Positions 37,538 through 46,234 of a stretch of DNA of 64,000 nt are shown here, piece by piece. Position 1 is the first letter of the stretch; every line of letters begins with the position of its first letter. Origin of the DNA: Corynebacterium aquatimens (lineage in GTDB: Bacteria; Actinomycetota; Actinomycetes; Mycobacteriales; Mycobacteriaceae). The notes beneath the pieces were generated by a model. That model was not told the DNA's origin, searched no databases, and was given only the letters and a program-made list of their open reading frames with translations. Where the stretch lies: positions 248,001 through 312,000 of the forward strand of contig NZ_CP046980.1 in the NCBI RefSeq assembly GCF_030408395.1, written 5' to 3'. The position numbers were made by a program, and so were the translations under genes.

Positions 37538-37741
37538 ATGGCAAACGAAGATAAGGGTAAGTTCCTGACCGTCGCTGAGGTCGCTGAGATCATGCGCGTT
37601 TCCAAGATGACGGTGTACCGTCTCGTCCACGCTGGCGAACTGCCGGCCGTGCGCGTAGGTCGCTCCTTCCGCGTAAACGAAAACGCTGTGAGCGAGTACC
37701 TTGATGCTTCCACTTTCGAGGCTGTCAGCGACGTCAGCTAG
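37538..37741 (+). CDS. Excisionase-family helix-turn-helix protein (Rv0500A-like)
   Basis: A 67-residue DNA-binding protein with a MerR/Xis-type winged HTH: FLTVAEVAEIMRVSKMTVYRLVHAGELPAVRVGRSFRVN. ATG 37538 follows GAAGGG; a GTG at 37463 would add 25 unrelated residues. The gene has a conserved place between proC and the 33-residue ribosomal-type gene in actinobacteria, so it is core and not a phage remnant. The regulated target is unknown. A hairpin plus T-run lies downstream (37869). Confidence 0.85.
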   Translation: MANEDKGKFLTVAEVAEIMRVSKMTVYRLVHAGELPAVRVGRSFRVNENAVSEYLDASTFEAVSDVS

Positions 37742-37926
37742 CGTTTGCTAGCCCGCGGCTTCGGCGTTGGCTGGGTTTGTCGGCTGGGTTGTCGGCTGAG
37801 TTGGCCACAGAGCAGTCCCAGCAGGATCACCTGCACCCCAATTCCAACGATGAATGCAGATGGATGCAGCGGTAAAGCAACCGCGTTTTTTCTCCCACGG
37901 GGCTGACCTGTAAACTGATTCCTCAT
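37738..37926 (-). CDS. Possible small membrane protein, convergent with the HTH gene
   Basis: A 62-codon minus-strand frame with a single plausible membrane helix (PSAFIVGIGVQVILLGLLCG) between basic ends. It overlaps the HTH stop by 4 bases, no good ribosome binding site precedes ATG 37926, and the plus-strand terminator hairpin lies inside it. It is reported only because its composition is membrane-protein-like and nothing else explains 37742-37926. Confidence 0.25.
   Translation of the reverse strand: MRNQFTGQPRGRKNAVALPLHPSAFIVGIGVQVILLGLLCGQLSRQPSRQTQPTPKPRASKR
37869..37891 (+). terminator. Intrinsic terminator after the HTH gene
   Basis: GCGGT-AAAGCA-ACCGC followed by GTTTTTT: a short stem with a good T-run between the HTH gene and the 33-residue ribosomal-type gene. 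Confidence 0.65.
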
Positions 37927-38037
37927 TAACGCTTTTACCGGCGCGAGTGTTCACACCGACAGTGTGGGCTTCGCGCCTCGTCAGAGTTTCGGGCGCACGC
38001 CCGCTTGGAACAAACGAAGAGAAATGAGGAGTGCCCC

Positions 38038-38139
38038 ATGGGTTCAGTGATCAAGAAGCGCCGCAAGCGCATGTCCAAGAAGAAGCACCGCAAGATGCTG
38101 CGCCGCACGCGCGTTCAGCGTCGCAAGCTTGGCAAGTAA
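38038..38139 (+). CDS. 33-residue basic protein, AURKAIP1/COX24 domain (bS22-type)
   Basis: ATG 38038, preceded by GAGGAG, encodes [20 protein letters not shown] followed by 13 more mostly basic residues ending RRKLGK. More than half of the residues are Arg or Lys. This matches the small AURKAIP1/COX24-type protein conserved after the Xis-like gene in actinobacteria, and mycobacterial ribosome structures contain a protein of this type (bS22). It is expected to be a ribosomal small-subunit component, expressed with a strong terminator at 38155. It is too short for routine ORF calling. Confidence 0.9.
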   Translation: MGSVIKKRRKRMSKKKHRKMLRRTRVQRRKLGK

Positions 38140-38154
38140 AACCTTTTGCTTTTC

Positions 38155-38186
38155 AACGGGGTCCGATTTGATCGGGCCCCGTTTTG
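38155..38186 (+). terminator. Intrinsic terminator after the 33-residue gene
   Basis: AACGGGGTCCGAT-TTG-ATCGGGCCCCGTT followed by TT: a long stem with one mismatch-type wobble, starting 16 bp after the stop. Confidence 0.85.
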
Positions 38187-38218
38187 CATTCCTCGACGGT
38201 CTTAGCCGCTGAGTTTCC

Positions 38219-38515
38219 AAATGCTCGTTTCTAAATGCTCGTCTTAGCGGCTGAATTTCCAAATGCTCGTTTCTAAATGCTCGTCTTAGCGGCTGAATTT
38301 CCAAATGCTCGTTCTTAAATGCTCGTTATACGAGTAGTTGGTGTCTGCAAATGCTCGTTATGCGAGTAAGCCCGCTGGCTGGAACGAGCATTTGCTAAAT
38401 CGAGGGGCTGGAACGAGCATTTGCGGGAGGGGGGTAGGGCTGGAACGAGCATTTGCGGGAGGGGGGTAGGGCTGGAACGAGCATTTGCTAAATCGGGGGG
38501 CTGGAACGAGCATTT
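38219..38515. repeat. AAATGCTCGT repeat array (12 copies, inverted halves)
   Basis: Seven forward copies of AAATGCTCGT (starts 38219, 38233, 38261, 38275, 38303, 38317, 38349) are followed by five inverted copies ACGAGCATTT (38384, 38413, 38445, 38477, 38506). The left half is built of about 42-bp units around CTTAGCGGCTGAATTTCC. The right half has 29-32 bp units around GGGAGGGGGGTAGGGCTGG. It lies between convergent genes just past a terminator. The whole gap 38140-38522 contains only this array and the terminator. It is not a CRISPR: the core is short, the orientation flips and spacers are repeats themselves. Confidence 0.9.
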
Positions 38516-38522
38516 GCGGGGG

Positions 38523-39509
38523 TTAGGGGCGGGAGCGGAAGGCGAGGGCGGCGGCGGCGGCGACGGCGCTGGCGGCGAGGGCGGGGAGGGCCAGGGTGGA
38601 GAAGACGCGGCGGACGGAGCGGTAATCGCGGATGAGCCAGCCGTGGGATTTTGCGTGGTGGCGCAGTTCTTTGTCGGGGTTGATGGCAACGGCGGTGCCA
38701 ACCATGGACAGCATGGGGATGTCGTTGGAGGAGTCGGAGTAGGCGGTGCACTGCTCCAAGTCGAACTGCTGGATGGCGGTGAGTGCAGCCACGGCGTGTT
38801 GTTTACCGGGGCCGTGGAGGATGTCGCCGATCAGCCGGCCGGTGAACACGCCGTCTTGTTCCTCAGCGACGGTGCCGAGGGCGCCGGTGAAGCCGAGGCG
38901 TTCCGCAAGCATTTGGCCGACCTGGACAGGGGTGGCGGAGACTAACCAGACTTGTTCGCCGGCGTCGATGTGCATCTGTGCCAGTTCGCGGGTGCCCTGG
39001 TAGGTGCGGTCCAACAGCTGCTTATCCACCATTTCGCGGCAGATGGCCTGGAGTTCGTCGACGCGGCGGCCTTTGATGAATTCCAGGGCCAGGGCGCGGC
39101 CGGAGACCATGGCGTCGGGTAGTTCGCTGCCTTTGACGCGGTATTTCACCTGCATCCAGACAACCGGGAGGATTTCTTTTAGGGTGAAGAATTTCTTGCG
39201 GTACAGACCCATGGCCAAAAGGATCAGGGAAGAACCCTGGATCAGGGTGTTGTCCACGTCGAAGAATGCAGCGGCGGTGGCGTGCTGCGGGATGTCCGGG
39301 TCGGGTTCAGTAATGCGGATGGAGCCGCCGGAGTTAGCGGCACCGGAGACGGCATCGATGCCGGTCTGAAAGTCCTCAACATGGATTCCAAAGGATTCTT
39401 CGAAGGCGGCCGCTGCGGCGGCGGCACCAGCGATGCGCTGCGCTTCGTCGCTAAGCGGTGGGACTGCGGTGCCCTCAATGAAGCGGCGGACGTTGCCGTG
39501 TGAGCTCAT
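38523..39509 (-). CDS. HAD-IB family phosphatase (SerB1-like)
   Basis: A 328-residue HAD hydrolase. Motif I is FFDVDNTLI (nucleophile Asp84, general acid Asp86). Motif II is WLVSATP. Motif IV is SDSSNDIPML. A helical cap matches the IB/SerB subfamily. An Ala-rich N-terminal segment (about 27-36) precedes the domain, and a hydrophobic tail (about 303-322) may anchor it to the membrane. The position equals that of serB1 (Rv0505c) in M. tuberculosis, upstream of hemA. The true substrate (phosphoserine or another) is not shown by the sequence. Confidence 0.85.
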   Translation of the reverse strand: MSSHGNVRRFIEGTAVPPLSDEAQRIAGAAAAAAAFEESFGIHVEDFQTGIDAVSGAANSGGSIRITEPDPDIPQHATAAAFFDVDNTLIQGSSLILLAMGLYRKKFFTLKEILPVVWMQVKYRVKGSELPDAMVSGRALALEFIKGRRVDELQAICREMVDKQLLDRTYQGTRELAQMHIDAGEQVWLVSATPVQVGQMLAERLGFTGALGTVAEEQDGVFTGRLIGDILHGPGKQHAVAALTAIQQFDLEQCTAYSDSSNDIPMLSMVGTAVAINPDKELRHHAKSHGWLIRDYRSVRRVFSTLALPALAASAVAAAAALAFRSRP

Positions 39510-39527
39510 GTAAGTAGCCTAAAACAT

Positions 39528-39818
39528 GTGCCGAATCTTGTGGAGGAAGCTGGGCAGCCCCAGCCGCTTGTGGAATTGATGGTGCGTGAAACATGCGGAT
39601 CGTGTGAGCGGGTGTTTGCGCAGATTGAACCCGTCGTGAAGCGTGCTGGCGCGCGTTTAGTTGCGGTGGACGTGGACGGTGATGATGAGCTGGCGATGGA
39701 ATTCGGCGACCGCGTGCCTGTTGTTGTGATTGATGGGGATGAATTCGCGTGCTGGGAGGTCGATGACGCGGAGCTTGAGGCGGAATTGAGGGCGCGCGGG
39801 GCCGCGAGTATCGTTTAG
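39528..39818 (+). CDS. Glutaredoxin-like thiol protein (DUF836 type)
   Basis: A 96-residue thioredoxin-fold protein with redox motif ETCGSCER (C23/C26) and the cis-Pro region RVPVVVIDGDEF. Length and order match the small protein encoded before hemA in actinobacteria (Rv0508-like). It starts at GTG 39528 only 18 bp from the divergent HAD start, with TAGCCT 6-7 bp upstream, so a leaderless transcript is likely. Confidence 0.8.
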   Translation: MPNLVEEAGQPQPLVELMVRETCGSCERVFAQIEPVVKRAGARLVAVDVDGDDELAMEFGDRVPVVVIDGDEFACWEVDDAELEAELRARGAASIV

Positions 39819-39886
39819 TGGTATCTCAATCTTTCGGACGATAAGCGACGATAAGCGAGGATGAGCGGGGAAGGAGGACAACCGCG

Positions 39887-41245
39887 GTGGGAGTTTTAGT
39901 CGTGGGAATGTCGCACCACTCGGCGCCAGTTGCCGTGCTGGAAAAGCTCAGCATGGACGCACAACACCGCGTGTTTGCCGCCACCGCGCTGATTGAAGAA
40001 GCGCCGCTGAGTGAGGCGATGATCATCTCCACATGCAACCGCATGGAGGTCTACGTGGTGGCCGAGGCGTTTCACCCCGGGGTGCGCGCGGTCATGGATG
40101 TTCTGGTGCGGTGTTCCGGCGTGAATGCCGCGGACCTGCGGCGATACCTGTATGTGCGCTACGCGGATGCGGCGGCTTACCACGCGATGACGGTGGCCGC
40201 GGGGCTGGATTCCATGGTGGTGGGGGAGCAGCAGATCTTGGGGCAGATGCGTACTGCGTACCAGGACGCCGCGGGGGCGGGGACCGTCGGGCCGGCGCTT
40301 CACGCGCTGGCGCAATCCGCGCTGAGGGCTGGCAAGCGTGTCCACACGGAAACGGAGATTGACTCCGCGGGGGCATCCATGGTGTCGGTCGCGCTGGATG
40401 AAGCCTGCGCGGCGATGGGGCGCGCGGACCTTTCCGGGCGTACGGCGGTGGTGCTGGGTGCTGGGGCGATGAGTTCGCTCGCGGCAACACAGCTGGGTCG
40501 ACTCGGGGTGGAGCGGCTGATTGTGGCCAACCGCACTCGCGAGCGGGCACAACGCTTAGCGGAACATTCCAGCCAGGCAGGGGTTGCTGCTGAGGTAGTG
40601 GACTTTGACGCCCGCGCTGAGGCGATCGAGCGCGCGGACATCGTGGTCAGCGCGACGGCAAGCGGGGGGTTCACTGTCACGCCGGAGGTTCTGGGCACCG
40701 CGCCGGGTTCGCGGGTGCTGGTGGATCTGTCTCTGCCGCGCGATATCGATGATGCCGTGGATGACTTACCCGGGATTCACCTGATCAACATTGAGCGCCT
40801 TTCCGCATCCATCGGGCAAAGCGTCGCGGGGCCAGCGCGTGAGGCTGCGGAGGCCATCGTCGCTGAGGAAATGGAGGCGTATTCCACCGATCAGCGCGTG
40901 CGCGAGATCGCTCCCGTGGTCACTGAGCTGCGTGTTGCTGCTTCCCGCACCGCCGATGATGAACTGTCTAAGCTTCGCACGCGCCTGCCGCAGCTCGGGG
41001 ACGATGAGTTCGCGGAGGTGACTCGGGCGATGAAGAGGGTCGTCGATAAGCTTCTGCACCATCCGACCGTGAAGATCAAAGAGATCGCCAGCGCAGGCGA
41101 CATGGAAGACCTTGAGACGACGATCGGCGAGCTTTTCGGGCTTGAAGACGAGGTGGTCGCGCACCGCACGCCCACCTTCAACTTTGAGGCGTCCCAGTTA
41201 ACGGGCCTGTGTGACTTGAAGCGTCAGGCGCCTAATGGGGAATGA
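39887..41245 (+). CDS. hemA: Glutamyl-tRNA reductase
   Basis: A 452-residue enzyme that reduces glutamyl-tRNA to glutamate-1-semialdehyde, the committed step of C5 heme synthesis. The N-terminal domain opens VLVVGMSHHSAPVAVLEKL, with the catalytic Cys50 in ISTCNRMEVY. GAGAMSSLAA is the NADPH site and the C-terminal helical dimerisation domain is complete. GTG 39887 follows AAGGAGG. A tandem GACGATAAGC variant of the dispersed motif lies just upstream (39838-39857), and an exact copy is in the gene at 41042. Confidence 0.97.
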   Translation: MGVLVVGMSHHSAPVAVLEKLSMDAQHRVFAATALIEEAPLSEAMIISTCNRMEVYVVAEAFHPGVRAVMDVLVRCSGVNAADLRRYLYVRYADAAAYHAMTVAAGLDSMVVGEQQILGQMRTAYQDAAGAGTVGPALHALAQSALRAGKRVHTETEIDSAGASMVSVALDEACAAMGRADLSGRTAVVLGAGAMSSLAATQLGRLGVERLIVANRTRERAQRLAEHSSQAGVAAEVVDFDARAEAIERADIVVSATASGGFTVTPEVLGTAPGSRVLVDLSLPRDIDDAVDDLPGIHLINIERLSASIGQSVAGPAREAAEAIVAEEMEAYSTDQRVREIAPVVTELRVAASRTADDELSKLRTRLPQLGDDEFAEVTRAMKRVVDKLLHHPTVKIKEIASAGDMEDLETTIGELFGLEDEVVAHRTPTFNFEASQLTGLCDLKRQAPNGE

Positions 41246-41270
41246 GCCGCGGGAACGATAGGAGAGACTG

Positions 41271-42158
41271 ATGCGTACCTTGAGGATCGGGACCCGTGGG
41301 TCTGTACTGGCCACGACACAGGCGGGGCATGTCCGGGACGCGTTGATCGGCGGTGGGAACCCGGCGGAGCTGACGATTGTGACCACGCCTGGGGACATAA
41401 ACCATTCGCCGGTGGAGCGCATCGGCGTGGGCGTGTTCACCACCGCGATACGTGAGGCGCTGTTTCGCGGTGAATGCGACGTGGCTGTGCACTCGCACAA
41501 GGATCTGCCCACCGCGCACGAGCCGCGCACGCACCTCATCGTGCCGCCGCGGGAGGACAACCGCGAAGCACTGATTGCTCGTGACGGATTGACCCTTGCT
41601 GAACTTCCGGAGGGCGCGCGGGTGGGGACGTCCGCGCCACGCCGGATCGCGCAGCTTCGCGCCCTGCGCCCTGACCTGGAGATTCTGCCACTGCGCGGCA
41701 ATATTGATTCCCGCATGGGCCGGGTGACGTCCGGGGAGTTGGATGCCGTGGTGCTGGCGTTCGCCGGGATGTCCCGGGTGGGCCTTGGCGCGCGCGCAAC
41801 CGAGTTGTTTGATGCAGACGTGTTCATGCCCGCGCCTGCCCAGGGAGCGCTGGCCGTTGAGTGCCGCGCCGATGATGAACAAGTGCGGGAAGCGATTGAC
41901 GCACTCGCGGTGGCGTCCGACATCGCCTGCGTTCAGGCCGAACGTACCGTGCTGGCCGAACTCGAAGCTGGCTGCACCGCCCCCGTCGCCGCCACCGCGA
42001 CCTGCGACGCTAGTGGTGTCATCACCCTGCGCGCCGGGGTTTTCGCCCTTGACGGTTCCGGCCGCGCCACCGCCTCCGCTAGCGGGACGGACCCGCAGGC
42101 GCTTGGCCGCGACGTCGCGCGCACGCTTATCGACGACGACTGTGCCCGCTACCTCTAG
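41271..42158 (+). CDS. hemC: Hydroxymethylbilane synthase (porphobilinogen deaminase)
   Basis: A 295-residue enzyme that polymerises four porphobilinogens to hydroxymethylbilane. [37 protein letters not shown] and LRGNIDSR are intact. The dipyrromethane cofactor Cys is C235 in [10 protein letters not shown]. It starts 25 bp after the hemA stop and is followed by a terminator at 42214. Confidence 0.96.
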   Translation: MRTLRIGTRGSVLATTQAGHVRDALIGGGNPAELTIVTTPGDINHSPVERIGVGVFTTAIREALFRGECDVAVHSHKDLPTAHEPRTHLIVPPREDNREALIARDGLTLAELPEGARVGTSAPRRIAQLRALRPDLEILPLRGNIDSRMGRVTSGELDAVVLAFAGMSRVGLGARATELFDADVFMPAPAQGALAVECRADDEQVREAIDALAVASDIACVQAERTVLAELEAGCTAPVAATATCDASGVITLRAGVFALDGSGRATASASGTDPQALGRDVARTLIDDDCARYL

Positions 42159-42213
42159 GCCGGGCCTAGCGGTTTTGAAATACGGGGCTCGCAAATTAAG
42201 GTGTAAATATCAC

Positions 42214-42238
42214 ACGGCATCTACGCCGTTTTTATTTG
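42214..42238 (+). terminator. Intrinsic terminator between hemC and hemD
   Basis: ACGGC-ATCTAC-GCCGT followed by TTTTTATTT at the end of hemAC. It suggests that hemD onward is a separate transcription unit or is subject to partial read-through. Confidence 0.7.
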
Positions 42239-42308
42239 GTCTGCTTAAGGCGGGCCCGAAGTTGAGTCACATGTTCGCCGACTAGATCTTCTAGAAGAGA
42301 CTTCATCT

Positions 42309-44024
42309 ATGCCGAGTTCCGCCACGACCGCGTCGACTGTCCCCGCACGCGGCAAGGTCATCTTTGTTGGAGCTGGACCGGGAAACCCGGACCTGCTGAC
42401 GATCCGCGCACGAGAGGTGCTTGAACGCAACTCCGTAGCCGTCGTAGATCCAGAGGTCTCCAACGGCGTGCGCAGCGTTGTTGCATCGGCGCTGCCGGTT
42501 CCCAGTGAAAAGCTCGAAGCCGCAGAAGCCGCTTATGAAGAAATGTGCGCCAAGGCAAAAGAGGCCGGTGCGCGTCGCAAACCTGCCAAGCCCGAAGCAC
42601 CAACGGCAGCAGAGCTAACGGAGCTCGCGCCGGGGGCGGACATTGTCGCGGCGCTGAATGAAGCGCTTGACCAGGCGGCGGATCTGATCGCGCGCGGGGA
42701 AGCGGGCGACGGTGACGTGGTGCGTGTGGTGGCGGGCAACCCGCTGACCCGCAACGCGGTGATGGATGAAATCAGCGCCGTGGCCGCAGCGGGCATTGAA
42801 TTCCAGGTGGTGCCGGGAATGTCATTGCCGTCAACGGTGCCGTCGTTCGCGGGTATCGCGCTTGGTTCCACGTACACCGAGGCGGACTTAGCCAACGAGC
42901 CGATCGATTGGGACAGCCTAGCGGCTGCGCCGCAGCCGCTCGTGCTTCAGGCGCAGGCAGAGCAGCTTGAGATCCTGGCCCAAGAACTCACATCCCGTGG
43001 CTATGCCGCCTCGACGGCGCTGTCTGTCACCACCAACGGCACCACGCGTTTGCAGAGGACCTTTGACGCCACGCTGGGGACCGTCGGCAAGCTTGATGCG
43101 GATCTCGCGGGCCAGCTCGTGGTGACGATTGGAACGGCCGTCGATAATCGCTCGAAGTATTCCTGGTGGGAGAACCGGCCGCTGTACGGCTGGCGCGTGC
43201 TCGTGCCGCGGACGAAGGAGCAGGCTGGGCCGATGAGCGCGCGCCTGAATGGCTACGGCGCGATCCCGCAGTCCGTGCCCACGATTTCCATGGAGCCGCC
43301 GCGCAACCCCGCGCAGATGGACCGCGCGATCAAAGGCATTGTGGAGGGCCGCTACCAGTGGATCGCGTTCACATCCGTCAACGCGGTCAACGCAGTGTGG
43401 GACAAGTTCGAAGAGCTCGGCCTTGACGCGCGCTCGTTCGCGGGCGTTCACCTCGCGGCCGTGGGCCAGAAGACCGCCGACGCGATCCGTGCCCGCGGCA
43501 TGATCCCTGAGCTGATCCCGCACCGCCGTAAGCAGAACGCCCAGGGGCTTGTGGACATCTTCCCGGAGTACGTCGAAGAGATTGATCCTGTCTCCCGCGT
43601 GCTGCTGCCGCGCGCGGATCTGGGCACCGACGTGCTGGTTGATGGCCTAAAAGAGCTCGGCTGGGAAGTCGATGACGTGGTCGCGTACCGCACCGTGCGT
43701 GCCGCCCCGCCGCCGCCGGAGGTCCGCGACATGATCAAGACCGGTGGTTTTGACGCCGTGTGCTTCACGTCCGCGTCCACGGTGAAGAACCTGGTGGGCA
43801 TCGCGGGCAAGCCGCATTCACGCACAATCATCGCGTGCATCGGCCCCATGGCCGCCGCGGAGGCACAGGAGCAGGGCTTGCGTGTCGACGTGGTGCCTGA
43901 GGTCGCGGACACCGCATCGCTTGTCGACGCATTGGCGGACCATGTTGCCGCCCTTCGCGCTTCTGGCCAGCTGCCGCCGCCGCGGAAGAAGCGCCGCACC
44001 CGCCGGAAGGCAGAGTCAGCGTAA
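42309..44024 (+). CDS. hemD: Uroporphyrinogen-III synthase fused to a degenerate SUMT-like domain
   Basis: A 571-residue fusion. Residues about 15-250 resemble uroporphyrinogen-III C-methyltransferase. The FVGAGPGNPDLLT motif (19-31) is kept, but the GDPxxxGRGxEE motif is replaced by a VVAGNPLTRNAVMDEI segment (about 139-154), and VVPGMSLPSTVPSFAGIAL is the remaining SUMT core. Residues about 285-555 are the HemD synthase (GWRVLVPRTKEQ, FTSVNAVNAVWDKFEELGL, RADLGTDVLVDGLKELGWEV, CFTSASTVKNL). The synthase is needed for heme; the methyltransferase may be inactive. A basic C-terminal tail follows. Start ATG 42309. Confidence 0.9.
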   Translation: MPSSATTASTVPARGKVIFVGAGPGNPDLLTIRAREVLERNSVAVVDPEVSNGVRSVVASALPVPSEKLEAAEAAYEEMCAKAKEAGARRKPAKPEAPTAAELTELAPGADIVAALNEALDQAADLIARGEAGDGDVVRVVAGNPLTRNAVMDEISAVAAAGIEFQVVPGMSLPSTVPSFAGIALGSTYTEADLANEPIDWDSLAAAPQPLVLQAQAEQLEILAQELTSRGYAASTALSVTTNGTTRLQRTFDATLGTVGKLDADLAGQLVVTIGTAVDNRSKYSWWENRPLYGWRVLVPRTKEQAGPMSARLNGYGAIPQSVPTISMEPPRNPAQMDRAIKGIVEGRYQWIAFTSVNAVNAVWDKFEELGLDARSFAGVHLAAVGQKTADAIRARGMIPELIPHRRKQNAQGLVDIFPEYVEEIDPVSRVLLPRADLGTDVLVDGLKELGWEVDDVVAYRTVRAAPPPPEVRDMIKTGGFDAVCFTSASTVKNLVGIAGKPHSRTIIACIGPMAAAEAQEQGLRVDVVPEVADTASLVDALADHVAALRASGQLPPPRKKRRTRRKAESA

Positions 44025-44058
44025 CTGCCGATTGTTAGCGGCGTGACACAATGGGGGC

Positions 44059-45120
44059 GTGAAGTCTGCAATGAATTTGTCACAGGGGCCACAGGGGCCG
44101 GGCCTTGAACGGCCTCGTCGCCTACGCACATCTGCGGCTATGCGCGAGCTGGTCGCCGAGACCAGGCTAGCGCCCGCGGATCTGATCCTGCCGGTGTTTG
44201 TCGCCGCTGATCTGTGCGGTGCTGGCACAGCCAGCGCCGAGGGTAGTGGTGTTGACCAGCGGCGGGAGATCGCGTCGATGCCGGGGGTGTACCAGCACTC
44301 GATGGACTCTTTGGTGGACATCTGTGAAGAAGCCCTGGCGGTGGGGATTAAGGCAGTGGTGCTCTTTGGTGTGCCCACGCCAGAATCCAAGGATGCGACG
44401 GGGTCACAGGCATGGGCTGAGGATGGGATTCTCAACCGGGCTCTGCGGCACCTGCGGGGGCATTTCGGCGATAGTCTCATCCTGATCGCCGATACTTGCC
44501 TGGATGAGTTTACGGACCATGGGCATTGTGGGGTTGTCGTCGATAAGCGAGTGGACAATGACGCGACGCTGCCGCTGTACGCGAAGATGGCGGTGGCCCA
44601 AGCGGACGCGGGCGCGCATGTGGTGAGCCCGTCGGGGATGATGGACGGCCAGGTGGCGGCGATCCGGGAGGCGCTGGATGACGCGGGGCACACGGACGTG
44701 GCGATCATGGCGTACTCCGCGAAGTACGCGTCCGCGTTCTACGGGCCGTTCCGTGACGCGGTGGAATCGACGCTGGAAGGCGACCGCACTACCTATCAGC
44801 AGGATCCGGCGAACGTGCGTGAGTCCCTCCGTGAGGTGGAACTAGACCTTGCCGAGGGCGCGGATTTTGTGATGGTGAAGCCAGCGTTGAGCTCACTCGA
44901 CGTGATAGCGAAGGTCGCTGATTTTTCGCCAGTACCTGTGGCTGCGTACCAGGTGAGCGGCGAATACGCGATGCTTAACGCGGCGGCCGCGAACGGGTGG
45001 CTCGACGGTGAGCGGGTGATGATGGAGTCGCTGACCGCGATCAAGCGCGCGGGAGCAGACCTGATTTTGACGTACTTTGCTATTGACGCGGCGCGTGCGC
45101 TGGCCAAGGAGGTGCGATGA
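44059..45120 (+). CDS. hemB: Porphobilinogen synthase (delta-aminolevulinate dehydratase)
   Basis: A 353-residue enzyme that condenses two 5-aminolevulinates. The two active-site Lys are K222 ([16 protein letters not shown]) and K274 ([10 protein letters not shown]). [23 protein letters not shown] is intact. GTG 44059 starts it 34 bp after hemD; ATG 44071 is an alternative. Its TGA overlaps the next ATG (ATGA). Confidence 0.96.
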   Translation: MKSAMNLSQGPQGPGLERPRRLRTSAAMRELVAETRLAPADLILPVFVAADLCGAGTASAEGSGVDQRREIASMPGVYQHSMDSLVDICEEALAVGIKAVVLFGVPTPESKDATGSQAWAEDGILNRALRHLRGHFGDSLILIADTCLDEFTDHGHCGVVVDKRVDNDATLPLYAKMAVAQADAGAHVVSPSGMMDGQVAAIREALDDAGHTDVAIMAYSAKYASAFYGPFRDAVESTLEGDRTTYQQDPANVRESLREVELDLAEGADFVMVKPALSSLDVIAKVADFSPVPVAAYQVSGEYAMLNAAAANGWLDGERVMMESLTAIKRAGADLILTYFAIDAARALAKEVR

Positions 45121-45734
45121 GCACCCTGGGGTTTCCTGGCGGAGGATCGGCTGGAGCTGGCGGGGCAGGCAAGCCTGGTGGTCCGACGGCGGCAGAGGAA
45201 CGCCCGGAGGTAGTGCGCTACGTGATTGTGGCGTGGGCGATCATGCTGTCCGGGGAGTTGGTGCGGCTGATGGTGGATGTTGCGCTGTCGTTGGCGGACC
45301 CCGCGAGCCTGAAAGAGGAGGCGCGGAAGGCCGCGAAAAGAGTGGGGGAGCCAGCATCCGAAAACCTGGTGAATCTTTCCGCGTATCTCTCGGTGGGCGT
45401 TGCCGCGATGTTTTCGCTGCTCCTGCTGCTGGTGATGGTGTGGGCGCTGACGGCGTACGCGCAGCGGAAGAAGTGGGCCGAGACCGCGCGGCGGATGCTG
45501 GCGGTGCTCTCCGGATTCTTCGCGCTGCGGATGCTCATGGTGTTCATGGTGGTGCCCAGTGCGTACGGCGGCCCGACGGCGCTGTTGGCCACGGGCGGGG
45601 TTGTGCAGATCATCATCGGTGTGGTTGGGGTGTGCGCGATCATGTTTGCCACGCAAGATGAAGCGCGTAAATGGTCTGAGCCAGCCGATGAAGCGAAGGG
45701 TTCCCACAACCGGCATACACCCAGTAGCATCTAA
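45117..45734 (+). CDS. Four-span membrane protein coupled to hemB
   Basis: A 205-residue protein with a Gly/Pro-rich cytoplasmic N-terminus and four hydrophobic segments (about 34-58, 88-112, 122-142, 148-172). The ATG overlaps the hemB stop, so it is translationally coupled. Proteins of this kind follow hemB in actinobacteria (Rv0513-like position) and are uncharacterised. No heme-binding motif was recognised. Confidence 0.7.
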   Translation: MSTLGFPGGGSAGAGGAGKPGGPTAAEERPEVVRYVIVAWAIMLSGELVRLMVDVALSLADPASLKEEARKAAKRVGEPASENLVNLSAYLSVGVAAMFSLLLLLVMVWALTAYAQRKKWAETARRMLAVLSGFFALRMLMVFMVVPSAYGGPTALLATGGVVQIIIGVVGVCAIMFATQDEARKWSEPADEAKGSHNRHTPSSI

Positions 45735-45739
45735 TAACC

Positions 45740-46234
45740 ATGGCGGGAATGTTTCCGACTTTTGTCGCGGACCCTAATGACCCCAACCGGCGGCCAGTAA
45801 TCGAGTTGGGGGAGGACTGGCCAGCGAACCTGCGCACGTCGTTCTACTTGGCGTGCTCGGCATCGGTGGTCATGTTGGTCGTGGGCATGGTGCTGTTGTC
45901 CAAGGGGTTCCCGGGTGATCCCGCGGATCCGGCCCTGGAAGAGGTGCGTCGTTTCTACATGACCAATATGCGGATCACGGCGCTGGGCAACATGGTGCTG
46001 GCGCTGGGACTTACGTCGGTGGCGTCGTACTTCAGGCGCGGTAGCCGCCTGGCGCGCAACATCGCGGCGGGTCTTGCGGCGCTTGCCATTTTCCTTAACG
46101 TCGCTGCGGTGCTGTTTCGCGTGACGGCTCTGGCGTTGTCCATGCTGATCGTAGTGTTGTTGGCGTTTTCGTTGTTGTTCCTCTTCCGCCGCGATTCCAA
46201 CGCCTACATTGAGCGGGAAAGCCCGAAGTTCTAA
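45740..46234 (+). CDS. Three- to four-span membrane protein in the heme cluster
   Basis: A 164-residue membrane protein that starts 5 bp after the previous stop, with hydrophobic segments at about 34-56, 82-100, 105-125 and 128-150 and a charged tail ending ERESPKF. It shares a base with the following ATG (TAATG), so it is translated with the P-type ATPase-like protein. Function unknown; the tight coupling suggests a shared complex. Confidence 0.7.
   Translation: MAGMFPTFVADPNDPNRRPVIELGEDWPANLRTSFYLACSASVVMLVVGMVLLSKGFPGDPADPALEEVRRFYMTNMRITALGNMVLALGLTSVASYFRRGSRLARNIAAGLAALAIFLNVAAVLFRVTALALSMLIVVLLAFSLLFLFRRDSNAYIERESPKF

Noticed and set aside
37538..37741. Phage excisionase remnant
   Set aside because: The small HTH gene has a conserved position next to proC and the 33-residue ribosomal-type gene in actinobacteria, so it is a core gene.
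38219..38515. CRISPR array
   Set aside because: The repeat core is only 10 bp, orientation inverts midway, intervals are themselves repeated and no cas genes are present.
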